The notes below the pieces were generated by a model. It was not told the origin of the DNA and ran no database searches. It saw nothing but the letters and a program-made list of their open reading frames with translations. Below, piece after piece: positions 7,474 to 16,291 of a stretch of DNA of 64,000 bases (position 1 is the first letter of the stretch; each line of letters begins with the position of its first letter). The DNA is from Agrobacterium genomosp. 13 str. CFBP 6927. Its GTDB lineage: Bacteria; Pseudomonadota; Alphaproteobacteria; Rhizobiales; Rhizobiaceae. Made by a program: the position numbers and the translations under genes. The DNA lies in NCBI GenBank assembly GCA_900012615.1, contig LT009757.1:852096-916095 (forward strand). The letters are read 5' to 3'.

Positions 7474-9120
7474 TCACGCCAGCACTTTGCGCCCTGCAAC
7501 ACGGCCTGAAAACAGGCAACCACCAAGGAATGTGCCCTCAAGCGCATTATAGCCGTGCATGCCGCCGCCACCGAAACCCGCCACCTCACCGGCGGCATAA
7601 AGACCCGGCACCGGCGCACCGGCACCATCCAGCACCCGCGCCTCAAGGTCGGTATGCAGGCCGCCCAGCGTCTTGCGCGTCAGCACATGCAGGCGCACGG
7701 CGATTAAGGGTCCCATCGCGGGATCGAGCAGCCGATGTGGTTTTGCAGTGCGCATCAGCCTATCGCCGAGATAACGACGTGCGCCATGGATTGCCGTCAC
7801 CTGCGCGTCCTTGCAGAAACCGTTTTCGATCTCACGGTCGCGCGCCTCTATCTGGTGGCGAAGATGGCCAATATCCAATCGCTTATCGCCGCTGATTGCA
7901 TTCATCGCCGGTACAAGTTCTTCCAGCGTGTCGCGGACAGCAAAATCCTCACCACGCTCCATGAAAGCCCTTACCGGCCCGGGCGGCTCTTTGCCCAGAC
8001 GTTTGAGGAGCAGCCGCACATCTTTATTCGTCAGATCAGGATTTTGCTCCGAGCCTGAAAGCGCAAACTCTTTCTTGATGATCGCCTTGGTCAAGATGAA
8101 CCAGCTATGGCCGCTGCCGCGCTCGCCCAGCATTTTAAGCGTGCCGAGCGTATCGAAGCCCGGCATGGCGGGCGCTGTGAGCCGGTTTCCATCCGCATCA
8201 CACCAGAAGGACGAAGGGCCGGGCAGGATGCGGATACCGTGGCCCGGCCAGATCGGATCATGGTTTCTCACGCCCTCGGTATAGTGCCACATCCGGTCGC
8301 GATTGATGACCGTTCCGCCCGCCTTCTCCGAAATTGCGATCATCCGACCATCCACATGGGCGGGTACGCCGCAGACCATGTTCGCGGGAGGTTTACCCAG
8401 CCGCTCCACCGGCCAGTTACGCCGCACCAGTTCCTGATTGCCGCCGATGCCGCCGGAACTGACGATGACGGCCGAGGCTGCAATGGTGAAATCCCCCACC
8501 ACGTCCCGGCTGCTCTGCTGTCCGCGCAACACCGGATCCGTTGCAAGAACAGCGCCGGAAATGCCAGTCACCCGGCCGTCAGTGATATCCAGCCGATCGA
8601 CGCGATAACGAAACCGAAGGGTAAGGCGGCCGTCTGCCGCCATGGTTTTCGCCCTTTCAGCAAAAGGCGCCAGCACGCCGGGACCCGTGCCCCATGTAAC
8701 GTGGAAACGCGGCACGGAATTGCCGTGGCCATGGGCAAGGGCGCCGCCACGCTCGGCCCAGCCAACCACCGGAAACCAGCGCATGCCCAGCCGATGCAGC
8801 CATTCACGTTTCTCGCCGGCAGCGAAATTGAGGTATGCTTCCGCCCACCGTTGCGGCCAATGATCTTCTGAGCGATCGAAACCGGCCGAACCAAACCAAT
8901 CCTGCCTCGCCAGATCAAGACTGTCGCGCACCCGCATCAGGCGCTGCTCGGGACTATCGATGAAAAACAGCCCACCGAGCGACCAGAAAGCCTGCCCGCC
9001 AAGGTTCTGCTCTCCTTCCTGATCCACAAGGCAAACGCTGAGACCACGCTCGACAGCCTCGGTGGCAGCGACCAGCCCGGCAAGCCCCGCACCGACGACA
9101 ATCACATCATATCGTTCCAT
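7474..9120 (-). CDS. FAD-binding dehydrogenase (fumarate reductase/KstD-like flavoprotein)
   Basis: A 548-residue cytosolic flavoprotein of the FAD-binding domain 2 family. The N-terminal dinucleotide fold is MERYDVIVVGAGLAGLVAA, with GxGxxG at about 11-16. The C-terminal FAD contact region is LYAAGEVAGFGGGGMHGYNALEG. Between them lies a capping domain, as in ketosteroid dehydrogenases and fumarate reductase flavoproteins. The substrate is not evident. The ATG at 9120 has a strong GGGAGGGG ribosome binding site. A 16-bp near-palindrome, TTTACG-N4-CGTAAA, lies 30 bp upstream and may be an operator. The stop codon touches the stop of the ABC exporter gene, which is convergent. Confidence 0.88.
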   Translation of the reverse strand: MERYDVIVVGAGLAGLVAATEAVERGLSVCLVDQEGEQNLGGQAFWSLGGLFFIDSPEQRLMRVRDSLDLARQDWFGSAGFDRSEDHWPQRWAEAYLNFAAGEKREWLHRLGMRWFPVVGWAERGGALAHGHGNSVPRFHVTWGTGPGVLAPFAERAKTMAADGRLTLRFRYRVDRLDITDGRVTGISGAVLATDPVLRGQQSSRDVVGDFTIAASAVIVSSGGIGGNQELVRRNWPVERLGKPPANMVCGVPAHVDGRMIAISEKAGGTVINRDRMWHYTEGVRNHDPIWPGHGIRILPGPSSFWCDADGNRLTAPAMPGFDTLGTLKMLGERGSGHSWFILTKAIIKKEFALSGSEQNPDLTNKDVRLLLKRLGKEPPGPVRAFMERGEDFAVRDTLEELVPAMNAISGDKRLDIGHLRHQIEARDREIENGFCKDAQVTAIHGARRYLGDRLMRTAKPHRLLDPAMGPLIAVRLHVLTRKTLGGLHTDLEARVLDGAGAPVPGLYAAGEVAGFGGGGMHGYNALEGTFLGGCLFSGRVAGRKVLA

Positions 9121-9149
9121 CAGCCCCTCCCAGATATGACGGAATTACT

Positions 9150-9165
9150 TTTACGCGAACGTAAA
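9150..9165 (-). promoter_or_regulatory. candidate operator TTTACG-N4-CGTAAA before the FAD dehydrogenase
   Basis: The inverted repeat has 6-bp arms and a 4-bp centre and is located 30-45 bp upstream of the start codon. Motifs of form TTTACGT-ACGTAAA are known for MerR-family regulators such as LiuR that control acyl-CoA and branched-chain amino acid catabolism. The link to that regulator family is inference. Confidence 0.45.
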
Positions 9166-9208
9166 TTCCCTCGCGTCACAAGGCAACCGCCAAGATGCGG
9201 CTCTTGTC

Positions 9209-10240
9209 TTAGCGCTCGGTGAGCTTCAGTTCGATACGGCGGTTCTGCTGACGCGCTTCCGGCGTGTCGCCTTCTGCAATCGGCTGATATTCGCCGAACC
9301 CGGCGGCAACCAGGCGGTTTGACGGAACGCCCTTGGAGATAAGGAATTTCACCACCGAGGTGGCGCGGGCTGAGGAAAGTTCCCAATTGTCGCGGTAACG
9401 GCCGGAGCCGGAAAGCTGGACATTGTCGGTATGGCCGTCAACGCGCAGGACCCAGTTGATCTCCGCCGGGATTTCCTTGGCAAGATCGATCAAAGCTGTC
9501 GCCAGCTTCTCCATCTCCGCCTGCCCTTCCGGATTAAGCTCGTTGCCACCGGAAGGAAACAGCACTTCGGACTGGAAGACGAAACGGTCGCCGACGATAC
9601 GGATATTTTCGCGATCCGAGAGGATTTCGCGCAGACGCCCGAAGAAATCAGACCGATAACGGTTCAGTTCCTGCACCCTCTGCGCCAACGCCACATTGAG
9701 GCGACGGCCGAGATCGGCGATTTTGACCTGAGACGAGGCATCCTTGGCTTCCGAAGCCTGAAGCGCAGCCTCCACCGAAGCGATCTGCGCCCTGAGTGCC
9801 GCAATCTGCTGGTTGAGCAATTCGATCTGGGCGGAGGCACGGGAATTTGCCTGCTTCTGGTCGTCCAGTTCGCCGGTGAGGCTACCGATCCGGGCATTGG
9901 CGCTTGCATTGTTGCCCGATCCCGCATCAAGAAGCGACTGCAGGCGCGAGCGCTCGCTTTCGGACGCCGCAAGTGTGGATTGCAGGCTCGCCAGTGCGTC
10001 CTCGATATCCTGCTTGTTGCCCTTTTCCATGGCCAGAAGTTCGGTCAGTTCCGCTATCTGGCTATTGAGGCGCGTCAGCACCTCGTCCTTGCCGGTGATT
10101 TCCCGCGACAGCACGAATTGCGCCAGCACGAAAACCGTGAGCAGAAACATGATGGCCATGAGCAGCGTCGAAAGCGCATCGACGAAACCCGGCCAATAAT
10201 CCACACCCCTGTCGCGGCGGCGGTTGCGCGCAAGCGCCAT
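9209..10240 (-). CDS. MotB/OmpA-type peptidoglycan-binding stator protein
   Basis: A 343-residue inner membrane protein. A single transmembrane helix (about 19-45, PGFVDALSTLLMAIMFLL) carries Asp21 at its cytoplasmic end, the position of the proton-binding Asp in MotB and ExbD. A long predicted coiled coil (about 50-190, rich in Glu, Gln, Ala and Ser) leads to a C-terminal OmpA domain with VDGHTDNVQLSG and NRRIELKL, which binds peptidoglycan. It follows the MotA/ExbB-like gene by 2 bp, so the two form a proton-driven channel pair. No flagellar gene is near, and the coiled coil is much longer than in MotB. It may therefore energise an envelope function rather than motility. Confidence 0.85.
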   Translation of the reverse strand: MALARNRRRDRGVDYWPGFVDALSTLLMAIMFLLTVFVLAQFVLSREITGKDEVLTRLNSQIAELTELLAMEKGNKQDIEDALASLQSTLAASESERSRLQSLLDAGSGNNASANARIGSLTGELDDQKQANSRASAQIELLNQQIAALRAQIASVEAALQASEAKDASSQVKIADLGRRLNVALAQRVQELNRYRSDFFGRLREILSDRENIRIVGDRFVFQSEVLFPSGGNELNPEGQAEMEKLATALIDLAKEIPAEINWVLRVDGHTDNVQLSGSGRYRDNWELSSARATSVVKFLISKGVPSNRLVAAGFGEYQPIAEGDTPEARQQNRRIELKLTER

Positions 10241-10242
10241 GG

Positions 10243-11262
10243 CTACTCGCTCCCGTTATCGTGCCGGGTGCGTCCGGAGGATTTTGTCTCCCCGTCGATG
10301 CGCGTCGACAGCCGATCAAGCGTGCGGCGGAGCGATCTCGATTCCTCCTGCTGCGCCTCGATCCAGTCGCGCAGCATCTGCTGTTCGCTGCGCATATTCT
10401 TGACCAGACCCTGAATGCCCTCGGCAAGGCTGGTCATGGCCGCAAGCGAACGCTCGGTGCTGACAACCGCGCCGGCTTCAGCCTTGAACTCCCTCGGCAT
10501 TTCCGCCGAGGTATCCGTCACGGAAGACAGCCAGTTCTCGAGCTGAGTGTAAAAACGATTCTGGGCGCGACCCGCCTGAAGATCGAGAAATCCGAGGATC
10601 AGCGAACCCGAAAGGCCAAGCAGCGACGAGGAAAACGCCGTTCCCATGCCCGCCAGCGGCGCAGTCAGGCCGGCCTTGAGGGAGCCGAGAATATCGTTGC
10701 TATCACCAGCACTTGGATCAAGCGACTGGATGACGTTGCTGATGGCGCCAATGGTGCCGATGAGGCCCCAAAAGGTGCCGAGCAGGCCAAGGAAAACCAG
10801 AAGGCCAACGAGATAACGCGAGGTATCACGCGTCTCATCAAGGCGAGTCGCGATGGAATCGAGGATCGTGCGCTGCGTAACGGCGGAAAGCCGGACCTCA
10901 CCGCGCTTGCCAATCAGCGTGCTCATGGGGGCAAGTAACTTTGGCGCGCGGCCAACCTTCTCAACGCTGCCAGCGGCGCGGAACGCGTTGAACCAGCGCA
11001 CTTCCGAACGCAGGCTCATGGTCTGCGTGAACACCAGAATAATGCCGATGGCGAGAACGCCGAGAATGAAACCGTTCAGGCCCGGGTTCGTCATGAAGGC
11101 GGTGTGCGCCTGCCGGTAAAGAATGGCCGCCAGGAAACCCACGAGGATCAGAAACAGAACCATCGTCCAGAGAAACGGTGTCGGGCTGGACAGCTTGTGG
11201 CTGTATTGCCGTGTGGTCACCGGCTTCTCGACGCCGAGATCAAGTAACTCCGAATCCGCCAT
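10243..11262 (-). CDS. MotA/TolQ/ExbB-like proton channel protein
   Basis: Partner of the downstream OmpA-domain protein. The 339-residue product has two hydrophobic segments near the N-terminus (PFLWTMVLFLILVGFLAAILY and LNGFILGVLAIGIILVFTQ) and two more after about residue 170 (LVGLLVFLGLLGTFWGLIGT and GMGTAFSSSLLGLSGSLILG). The last two form the typical MotA/ExbB channel pair. The C-terminal part is a hydrophilic, probably helical tail. I chose ATG 11262 (MADSELLDLG). A longer frame to 11406 would run back into the suhB terminator stem, which argues against it. The stop codon is 2 bp before the OmpA-domain start. The biological role is not defined. Confidence 0.82.
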   Translation of the reverse strand: MADSELLDLGVEKPVTTRQYSHKLSSPTPFLWTMVLFLILVGFLAAILYRQAHTAFMTNPGLNGFILGVLAIGIILVFTQTMSLRSEVRWFNAFRAAGSVEKVGRAPKLLAPMSTLIGKRGEVRLSAVTQRTILDSIATRLDETRDTSRYLVGLLVFLGLLGTFWGLIGTIGAISNVIQSLDPSAGDSNDILGSLKAGLTAPLAGMGTAFSSSLLGLSGSLILGFLDLQAGRAQNRFYTQLENWLSSVTDTSAEMPREFKAEAGAVVSTERSLAAMTSLAEGIQGLVKNMRSEQQMLRDWIEAQQEESRSLRRTLDRLSTRIDGETKSSGRTRHDNGSE

Positions 11263-11390
11263 AACGTTCGCATTCCCTTCGGTCAGGTATCCAGCGGAAG
11301 CTATTTGAAAATTGCGACGATTTGAAGCGAAAAGCCGGTCTTTCGTCATACGCATTTTGCAAAGACGGATGGGACCAGCGCTCAGAAAAA

Positions 11391-11420
11391 CAAAAACGCC
11401 CGGCAAGGGTTCGCCGGGCG
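11391..11420 (-). terminator. rho-independent terminator after suhB
   Basis: CGCCCGGC (11397-11404) and GCCGGGCG (11413-11420) form the stem. On the minus strand it is followed by TTTTTG and further T-rich sequence. It separates suhB from the MotA-like gene. Confidence 0.85.
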
Positions 11421-11463
11421 CTTAAAAACTTGCACTAAACGGCAGGTTTTCTGCCGAAATCGA

Positions 11464-12264
11464 TCAGCGGCCCGGTATCGGGCGGTTGGCGACTTCCACG
11501 AGCGACTTGTGGATATATTCATTTCCAGCCGCAACAGTACCGCTGCCGAAGATGTCAGTGCCACCCTTGATATCAGAGGCGAAGCCACCGGCCTCGCGAA
11601 TCAGCACCAGACCGGCCGCCATGTCCCAGGGCGAAAGATCCGCCTCCCAGAAACCGTCGAGACGGCCCGCAGCAACATAGGCAAGGTCAAGTGCTGCCGC
11701 ACCCATGCGGCGAATGCCGGCCGCTTCACCCATGACATGACGGAGCTCGACGAGGAATTTACCGTGATTGCCACGGCCGAGATGCGGCACGCCGCAGCCG
11801 ATAACGCAATCGGTCAGCGCCTTACGCGCTGCAACGCGAATGCGGCGATCGTTGAGGAAGGCGCCACCGCCACGCTCGGCAGTATAGAGTTCGTCGGTCG
11901 CCGGGTTGAAGATCACGCCGGCGACGACTTCACCGTTGCGCTCCAGCGCGATGGAAACGGCGAAATGCGGAATGCCGTGCAGGAAATTGGTCGTGCCATC
12001 AAGCGGATCGACGATCCAGCGATGGGCGCCGTCACTGCCTTTTTCCTCGCCGCCTTCCTCGCCCAGGAAGTCGTAGGTGGGGCGGGCCTTCATCAGTTCA
12101 TCGCGCACGATCTTCTCGGCCTTGAGGTCTGCCTGCGATACGAAGTCACTCGGTCCCTTGACCGAAACCTGAAGGTTCTGCACTTCACCGAAGTCACGCG
12201 ACAAAGACTTACCCGCCTTGATGGCGGCCTGAACCATGACATTGAGAAGGGCTGAACGGGCCAT
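11464..12264 (-). CDS. suhB: inositol monophosphatase family protein
   Basis: A 266-residue Mg2+-dependent phosphatase of the inositol monophosphatase family, hydrolysing myo-inositol 1-phosphate and related sugar phosphates in the cytosol. The metal ligands are visible: GEE at 68-70, the WIVDPLDGTTNF motif with Asp86 and Asp89, and Asp214 in SPWDMAAG. The ATG at 12264 has AGGAAA nine bases upstream; an in-frame extension to 12324 has no ribosome binding site and is not used. It has its own terminator. In enterobacteria SuhB also acts in rRNA antitermination; whether that applies here is unknown. Confidence 0.93.
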   Translation of the reverse strand: MARSALLNVMVQAAIKAGKSLSRDFGEVQNLQVSVKGPSDFVSQADLKAEKIVRDELMKARPTYDFLGEEGGEEKGSDGAHRWIVDPLDGTTNFLHGIPHFAVSIALERNGEVVAGVIFNPATDELYTAERGGGAFLNDRRIRVAARKALTDCVIGCGVPHLGRGNHGKFLVELRHVMGEAAGIRRMGAAALDLAYVAAGRLDGFWEADLSPWDMAAGLVLIREAGGFASDIKGGTDIFGSGTVAAGNEYIHKSLVEVANRPIPGR

Positions 12265-12428
12265 CGAGTTTGTTTCCTGGAAAGCTTGCGAACCGCCCGA
12301 AAGCTTGCCGGGCAGGCACGTCATTATTTTCTTGAATTGAAAGTTTGCGGTTCAAGACCACAAAACGCGCGGAAATTCAAGGCAAAAAGCCCGCGGGCGA
12401 ACGCCGGCAGCGGTTGAGCCGCCCTGCA

Positions 12429-13523
12429 TCACACCGGGCGGAACCGATTTGCCGCCTCGATCGCCTTTTTCTGCTGCTCGTCGGTGATGCCGAGATAAAA
12501 ATCCTCAAGAGCCGGATCCTTGAGCCCTGCACGCCGGGAAAGCACATACCATTTGGCCGCTTCCACCGGGTCGGGTCGGGTGCCCAGTGCCTGAATATAG
12601 AGGTGCGCCACCTTGTTCTGGGCCACAACATTGCCGCGCTGTGCAGCGCCATAAAGCCAGCGGAAGCCCTCATCCAGATTTCGCTCGCCGCCAAAACCAT
12701 TGACCAGCCAGATGCCGAGATCGACCTGCGCGGTATCGTAGCCCGCCTTCGCGGCCCGCATCAGCCAGTCCCTTGCCTTGGCCTTCTTTTCGGCAGGCAC
12801 ATCCTTGAGCGACCAGTAAATCTGCGACACCGCATATTGCGCATCGGCAATGCCCTGTTCGGCGGATTTTTCATAAAACGGCATGGCCATCAGCAATCCC
12901 TTGGCACCGGGATTTTCCGAAACCAGGATCTGCCCCCAGTTGAACTGGGCCGAGGCATTGCCGGCTTCCGCGGCCCGGCGCATGTAATCGTCGGCTTTCA
13001 CCTTGTCGCGGGTGACGAATTTACCTTCCATCAGGATCAGGGCGAATTTGAACATGGCGACGGCGTCACCACCCTGCGCCGCCTGCTGGTACCAGAAAGC
13101 CGCGGTCTTCTCGTCACGGGCAATGCCGAGCCCGCGCGACATCATTTCCGCCACCAGTGTCTGGGCGGCCGCATCGCCGTTCTGCGCACGGGTCAACGCC
13201 TTGTCGAGCGCCTGCACATATTCACCGCGCTGGAAATGACCGTAGGCCTCGTCCACCCTGCCCTTGAACTCCTTTTCAGGTGGCAGGGCCGGCAGTTCGG
13301 CACCCATGCGCTGATAGACGTTGACGCCCTGCGACGGTTGCAAATCCTTCTGTTCTTCCGATTGCACCCTGCCCTGACGGGAAGGCTGCGCCTCATCCTC
13401 CATCTGGCGGGAAAGCGCGTTGCTTTCGCTCTGCGGTCCGGACTGGGCAAAAGCAACGCCCGCCGACGCGCCAAAAATCAGCGTCATCAGCGAAACGGAA
13501 AGGCAGAAGGGAACCGAGCGCAT
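12429..13523 (-). CDS. secreted Sel1-like repeat (TPR) protein
   Basis: A 364-residue exported protein. MRSVPFCLSVSLMTLIFGAS with a cleavage site near AFAQS gives a signal peptide. A Gln/Ser-rich linker (about 30-75) precedes Sel1-like repeats (about 100-340), such as DAAAQTLVAEMMSRGLGIARD, NASAQFNWGQILVSE, IADAQYAVSQIYW and NVVAQNKVAHLYIQALG. Such repeats serve as protein-binding scaffolds in the periplasm. ATG 13523 is chosen because AGG sits eight bases upstream; ATG 13529 and TTG 13541 are in frame. TTG 13541 would overlap the stop codon of the ThiE-like gene, so the two genes are close-coupled in one operon. Exact role unknown. Confidence 0.82.
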   Translation of the reverse strand: MRSVPFCLSVSLMTLIFGASAGVAFAQSGPQSESNALSRQMEDEAQPSRQGRVQSEEQKDLQPSQGVNVYQRMGAELPALPPEKEFKGRVDEAYGHFQRGEYVQALDKALTRAQNGDAAAQTLVAEMMSRGLGIARDEKTAAFWYQQAAQGGDAVAMFKFALILMEGKFVTRDKVKADDYMRRAAEAGNASAQFNWGQILVSENPGAKGLLMAMPFYEKSAEQGIADAQYAVSQIYWSLKDVPAEKKAKARDWLMRAAKAGYDTAQVDLGIWLVNGFGGERNLDEGFRWLYGAAQRGNVVAQNKVAHLYIQALGTRPDPVEAAKWYVLSRRAGLKDPALEDFYLGITDEQQKKAIEAANRFRPV

Positions 13524-13537
13524 GAACATCGCCTGTA

Positions 13538-14203
13538 TCAACCGCCAAACCGTGGCGCTTTTTCGTCAAGCAACGCGTTGATTTCAGAAACGGCCTGGGA
13601 GGCGCCGGCAGCATTGTCGAAAACGCCGCTGCGCATCGCCACAAATTCCACGCCGGTTTCAGCAACGGCAACCACCGATGACGGATCCGTACCACCCATG
13701 ACGATGGCCGGGATTTCGATCATCGAAGCCCACCACTCGCCAAGCGCCAGATTTTTGGGGTGCGCTTCCGGCTTGATGTCGCCTTCGAGCTTGCCAAAAA
13801 AGACGTAGTCCGGATTGGACTCGCCCTGTTCCAGAGCCTTGTGACGGTCATCCGCATTGCCGCCGCCGACGATCATCTTGGGCGTGAAATTTTCAACGGC
13901 TTCGGCAAGCGCCTCGGCATTGCCCGCCACATGCAGGCCATCCGCCTTCACCCGGCCCGCAACCCGGCTGTCGCCTGCAATGAGCGCAGCCGCACCCGCC
14001 TTCTGGACGAGAGGCACGATCAGTTCGGCGCGCTTCTGGAAAGAGGCGTCATCCAGACCGTATTGCGGAATGATGACCGAGGCCACATCGCCGCCCCGCA
14101 GTGCTTCTTCCACATCTGTCGCCTGCTTTTGCGCATCGTCCGATTGCGGGACGATCAGAACAAGGCGGCAACGGTCTTCAACTATGGTCATTGGTTCGTC
14201 CAT
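13538..14203 (-). CDS. ThiE-like (thiamine phosphate synthase family) protein, divergent active site
   Basis: A 221-residue protein with a TIM-barrel pattern of the thiamine phosphate synthase family: ALIAGDSRVAGRVKADGLHVAG matches the family INDR...ADGVHLGQ region, and IPAIVMGGTDPSSVVAVAETGVEFVAM matches the C-terminal phosphate-binding strand. The early Q-R-K substrate motif is not visible, and the family's pyrophosphate loop GPIFPTxTK is replaced by FGKLEGDIKPEAHPKN. It may not make thiamine phosphate. It is followed directly by the Sel1-repeat gene with overlapping start region. The ATG at 14203 lacks a clear ribosome binding site; ATG 14191 is an alternative. Confidence 0.72.
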   Translation of the reverse strand: MDEPMTIVEDRCRLVLIVPQSDDAQKQATDVEEALRGGDVASVIIPQYGLDDASFQKRAELIVPLVQKAGAAALIAGDSRVAGRVKADGLHVAGNAEALAEAVENFTPKMIVGGGNADDRHKALEQGESNPDYVFFGKLEGDIKPEAHPKNLALGEWWASMIEIPAIVMGGTDPSSVVAVAETGVEFVAMRSGVFDNAAGASQAVSEINALLDEKAPRFGG

Positions 14204-14295
14204 TTCAGGCAGAAGACACTTCCGGCGCGATCTGCACTCGTTTTGATATGATAAATCCGATAAACCGGACCGGCGAAAGGATCAACCATCCATCC

Positions 14296-15060
14296 ATGCT
14301 GACCGATTTTCATTTTTTCCTCGTCGCTATCCCCGCAGTCGTGCTTGTCGGCCTTTCCAAGGGTGGTTTGGGTGGCGCGCTGGCGCTGATGGGCGTGCCG
14401 CTGATGGCGCTTGCAATACCGCCGGTACAGGCGGCGGCGATCTTCCTGCCGATCCTGATCGTGATGGATCTCGTGGCGCTTTGGGCGTGGCGACACCACA
14501 ATCACCGGCAGACGCTCCTCATCATGCTGCCCGGCGCAATCGCCGGCATCGCACTCGGCTGGGCAACCTCGAGCCTCATATCTGCAGATGCGATGCGGCT
14601 TGTCGTCGCCTCGGTGACGATCCTCTTCGTGCTGCGCTATTTCCAGGAGAGCTTCAAAAGCCGCAACGGGCAGCAAATCCCGGCCAGACCACAACGGCCG
14701 GCCGCCGCAACGCTCTGGTCCAGCCTTTCGGGTTATGCGAGTTTTGTCGCCCATGCGGGCGGCCCGCCCTTCCAGATCTATGTCCTGCCGCTGAAGCTCG
14801 ACCCCAAGACCTATACCGGCATGAGCGTGCGTTTCTTCGCCATCATGAACGCGATCAAGCTCATTCCCTATTTTGCGCTGGGCGCGCTGGACGCCACCAA
14901 CCTCAAGACCTCGGCCAGCCTTTTGCCAGTCGCGATGCTGGCGACGCTCGCCGGTGCAAGGGTGGTGAAATACCTGAAACCATCGGTGTTTTACCCGCTG
15001 ATGTATACCATGGCGCTGATCGCGGCCCTGAAACTGCTATGGGACGGACTGCCCTTTTAG
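14296..15060 (+). CDS. TauE/SafE (TSUP) family permease
   Basis: A 254-residue inner membrane protein with about eight hydrophobic segments. It begins MLTDFHFFLVAIPAVVLVGL and continues SKGGLGGALALMGVPLMAL, which is the hallmark GxxxGGLGG region of TSUP permeases. A second family motif is VAHAGGPPFQIYVLPLKL near residue 150. Members export or import sulfite, sulfoacetate and other organosulfur anions; the substrate here is unknown. The start is uncertain: AAAGG at 14276-14280 is 15 bases before ATG 14296, and an in-frame ATG exists at 14248. The gene is divergent from the ThiE-like operon. Confidence 0.85.
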   Translation: MLTDFHFFLVAIPAVVLVGLSKGGLGGALALMGVPLMALAIPPVQAAAIFLPILIVMDLVALWAWRHHNHRQTLLIMLPGAIAGIALGWATSSLISADAMRLVVASVTILFVLRYFQESFKSRNGQQIPARPQRPAAATLWSSLSGYASFVAHAGGPPFQIYVLPLKLDPKTYTGMSVRFFAIMNAIKLIPYFALGALDATNLKTSASLLPVAMLATLAGARVVKYLKPSVFYPLMYTMALIAALKLLWDGLPF

Positions 15061-15074
15061 GTTTTGACAGCCAC

Positions 15075-15112
15075 TAAAAAGCCCTGGCAACACCGCAGGT
15101 GTCGTCAGGGCC
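15075..15112 (-). terminator. terminator for the minus-strand YdcH-like gene
   Basis: GCCCTG (15081-15086) pairs with CAGGGC (15106-15111), with a partly paired interior containing ACACC and GGTGT. On the minus strand it is followed by TTTTTAG. It lies about 50 bp past the stop of the gene at 15160-15336. Confidence 0.7.
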
Positions 15113-15159
15113 GAAAAGGAACCGTCAGTCCTTCATTGAAGGCTGCGGCATGGCATCAT

Positions 15160-15336
15160 TTAATGCCTTGTGGAGGCTTTAAGCCTCTGCAGTTCATCCT
15201 TCAGGCGCAGTTTTCGACGTTTGAGGTCAGCGATCTCTGTGTCGTCCGAAGACGGGGAAGCAAGAATACTTTCGAGCTCTTCCTCCAGAGCACCGTGTTT
15301 CTTTTCGAGCGATGCAATATGAGCCTGAATGGTCAT
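15160..15336 (-). CDS. DUF465 (YdcH-like) small protein
   Basis: A 58-residue helical protein, MTIQAHIASLEKKHGALEEE through LKRRKLRLKDELQRLKAS, matching DUF465/YdcH: a short alpha-helical hairpin with the K-x-x-L-x-L-K-D-E motif. The ATG at 15336 has GGAAGGAC at a normal distance, so a longer open frame to 15528 is not used. The molecular role of the family is unsettled. A second family member is encoded divergently at 15573, 236 bp away. Confidence 0.88.
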   Translation of the reverse strand: MTIQAHIASLEKKHGALEEELESILASPSSDDTEIADLKRRKLRLKDELQRLKASTRH

Positions 15337-15572
15337 GCGGCACGTCCTTCCATTTTTAAGCCTACCTCCAGCTCTCCATCGCTGGAGTTTCAGGTTTGCG
15401 ACGACAATGTGACATGGATTAATGGTATTGTCGAAGGCGAAATGAAGGCAATTAGTGGGCAATTTGGTCGCAACGGATAACTTCCCGTTACCGCGATTTG
15501 ATGATAGAGGCTCGAGAACAGACGACATAGGCGCCGGAGGCTATCCGGCTGGCATAAAATGGGGATGACAAG

Positions 15573-15776
15573 ATGCCCGATCAGGACCAGGCGGACATCA
15601 GGCTCACGCTGGCGCGGCTGCGCCAGGAGCATGAGGATTATGACGCTGCGATCAATGCGATGATCCAGACCAGCTGCGATGCGCTGAGGATACAGCGCAT
15701 GAAGAAGAAGAAGCTGGCCGTCAAGGACAAGATGACCCAGCTCGAAGACCAGGTCATTCCCGATATCATTGCCTGA
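15573..15776 (+). CDS. DUF465 (YdcH-like) small protein
   Basis: A 67-residue paralogue of the gene at 15160-15336. It has the DUF465 pattern [15 protein letters not shown] and [20 protein letters not shown], a helix hairpin with many charged residues. GGGGA lies six bases before the ATG. Its stop codon is 14 bp before the GTG start of purE, so it probably heads the purEK operon transcript. Whether it affects purine synthesis is unknown; cotranscription is the only link. Confidence 0.88.
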   Translation: MPDQDQADIRLTLARLRQEHEDYDAAINAMIQTSCDALRIQRMKKKKLAVKDKMTQLEDQVIPDIIA

Positions 15777-15790
15777 GCCGGAGAAATTAC

Positions 15791-16291
15791 GTGACAGCAG
15801 AAACGCCCCCCGTCGCCATCATCATGGGCAGCCAGTCCGACTGGGAGACGATGAAGAACGCCGCCGATACGCTGGATGCGCTGGACGTGGAATACGAAGC
15901 CCGCATCATTTCCGCCCACCGCACGCCGGACCGGCTTTATGATTTCGCCAACGGCGCGAAGGACGAAGGCTTCAAGGTCATCATCGCCGGTGCGGGCGGT
16001 GCCGCCCATCTGCCGGGCATGACCGCTTCGATGACACCGCTTCCGGTCTTCGGCGTTCCGGTGCAGTCCAAGACAATGTCCGGGCAGGACAGCCTCTATT
16101 CCATCGTCCAGATGCCTGCCGGCATTCCCGTCGGAACGCTTGCGATCGGCAAGGCCGGCGCGATCAATGCCGCACTTCTGGCGGCAGCGGTTCTGGCACT
16201 CAGCGACGAGGATCTTGCAGACCGGCTCGACGCATGGCGCGCGCGCCAGTCGGCGGCCGTGGCCGAATATCCCATGGACAACGCCCAGTGA
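15791..16291 (+). CDS. purE: 5-(carboxyamino)imidazole ribonucleotide mutase
   Basis: PurE class I converts N5-carboxyaminoimidazole ribonucleotide to 4-carboxyaminoimidazole ribonucleotide in purine synthesis. The 166-residue protein shows the substrate motifs [15 protein letters not shown] (about 11-25) and [10 protein letters not shown] (about 43-52), and the conserved [16 protein letters not shown] stretch, here [15 protein letters not shown]. Translation starts at GTG 15791 after GGAG. The final GTGA is shared with the GTG start of purK, so the pair is translationally coupled. Confidence 0.96.
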   Translation: MTAETPPVAIIMGSQSDWETMKNAADTLDALDVEYEARIISAHRTPDRLYDFANGAKDEGFKVIIAGAGGAAHLPGMTASMTPLPVFGVPVQSKTMSGQDSLYSIVQMPAGIPVGTLAIGKAGAINAALLAAAVLALSDEDLADRLDAWRARQSAAVAEYPMDNAQ

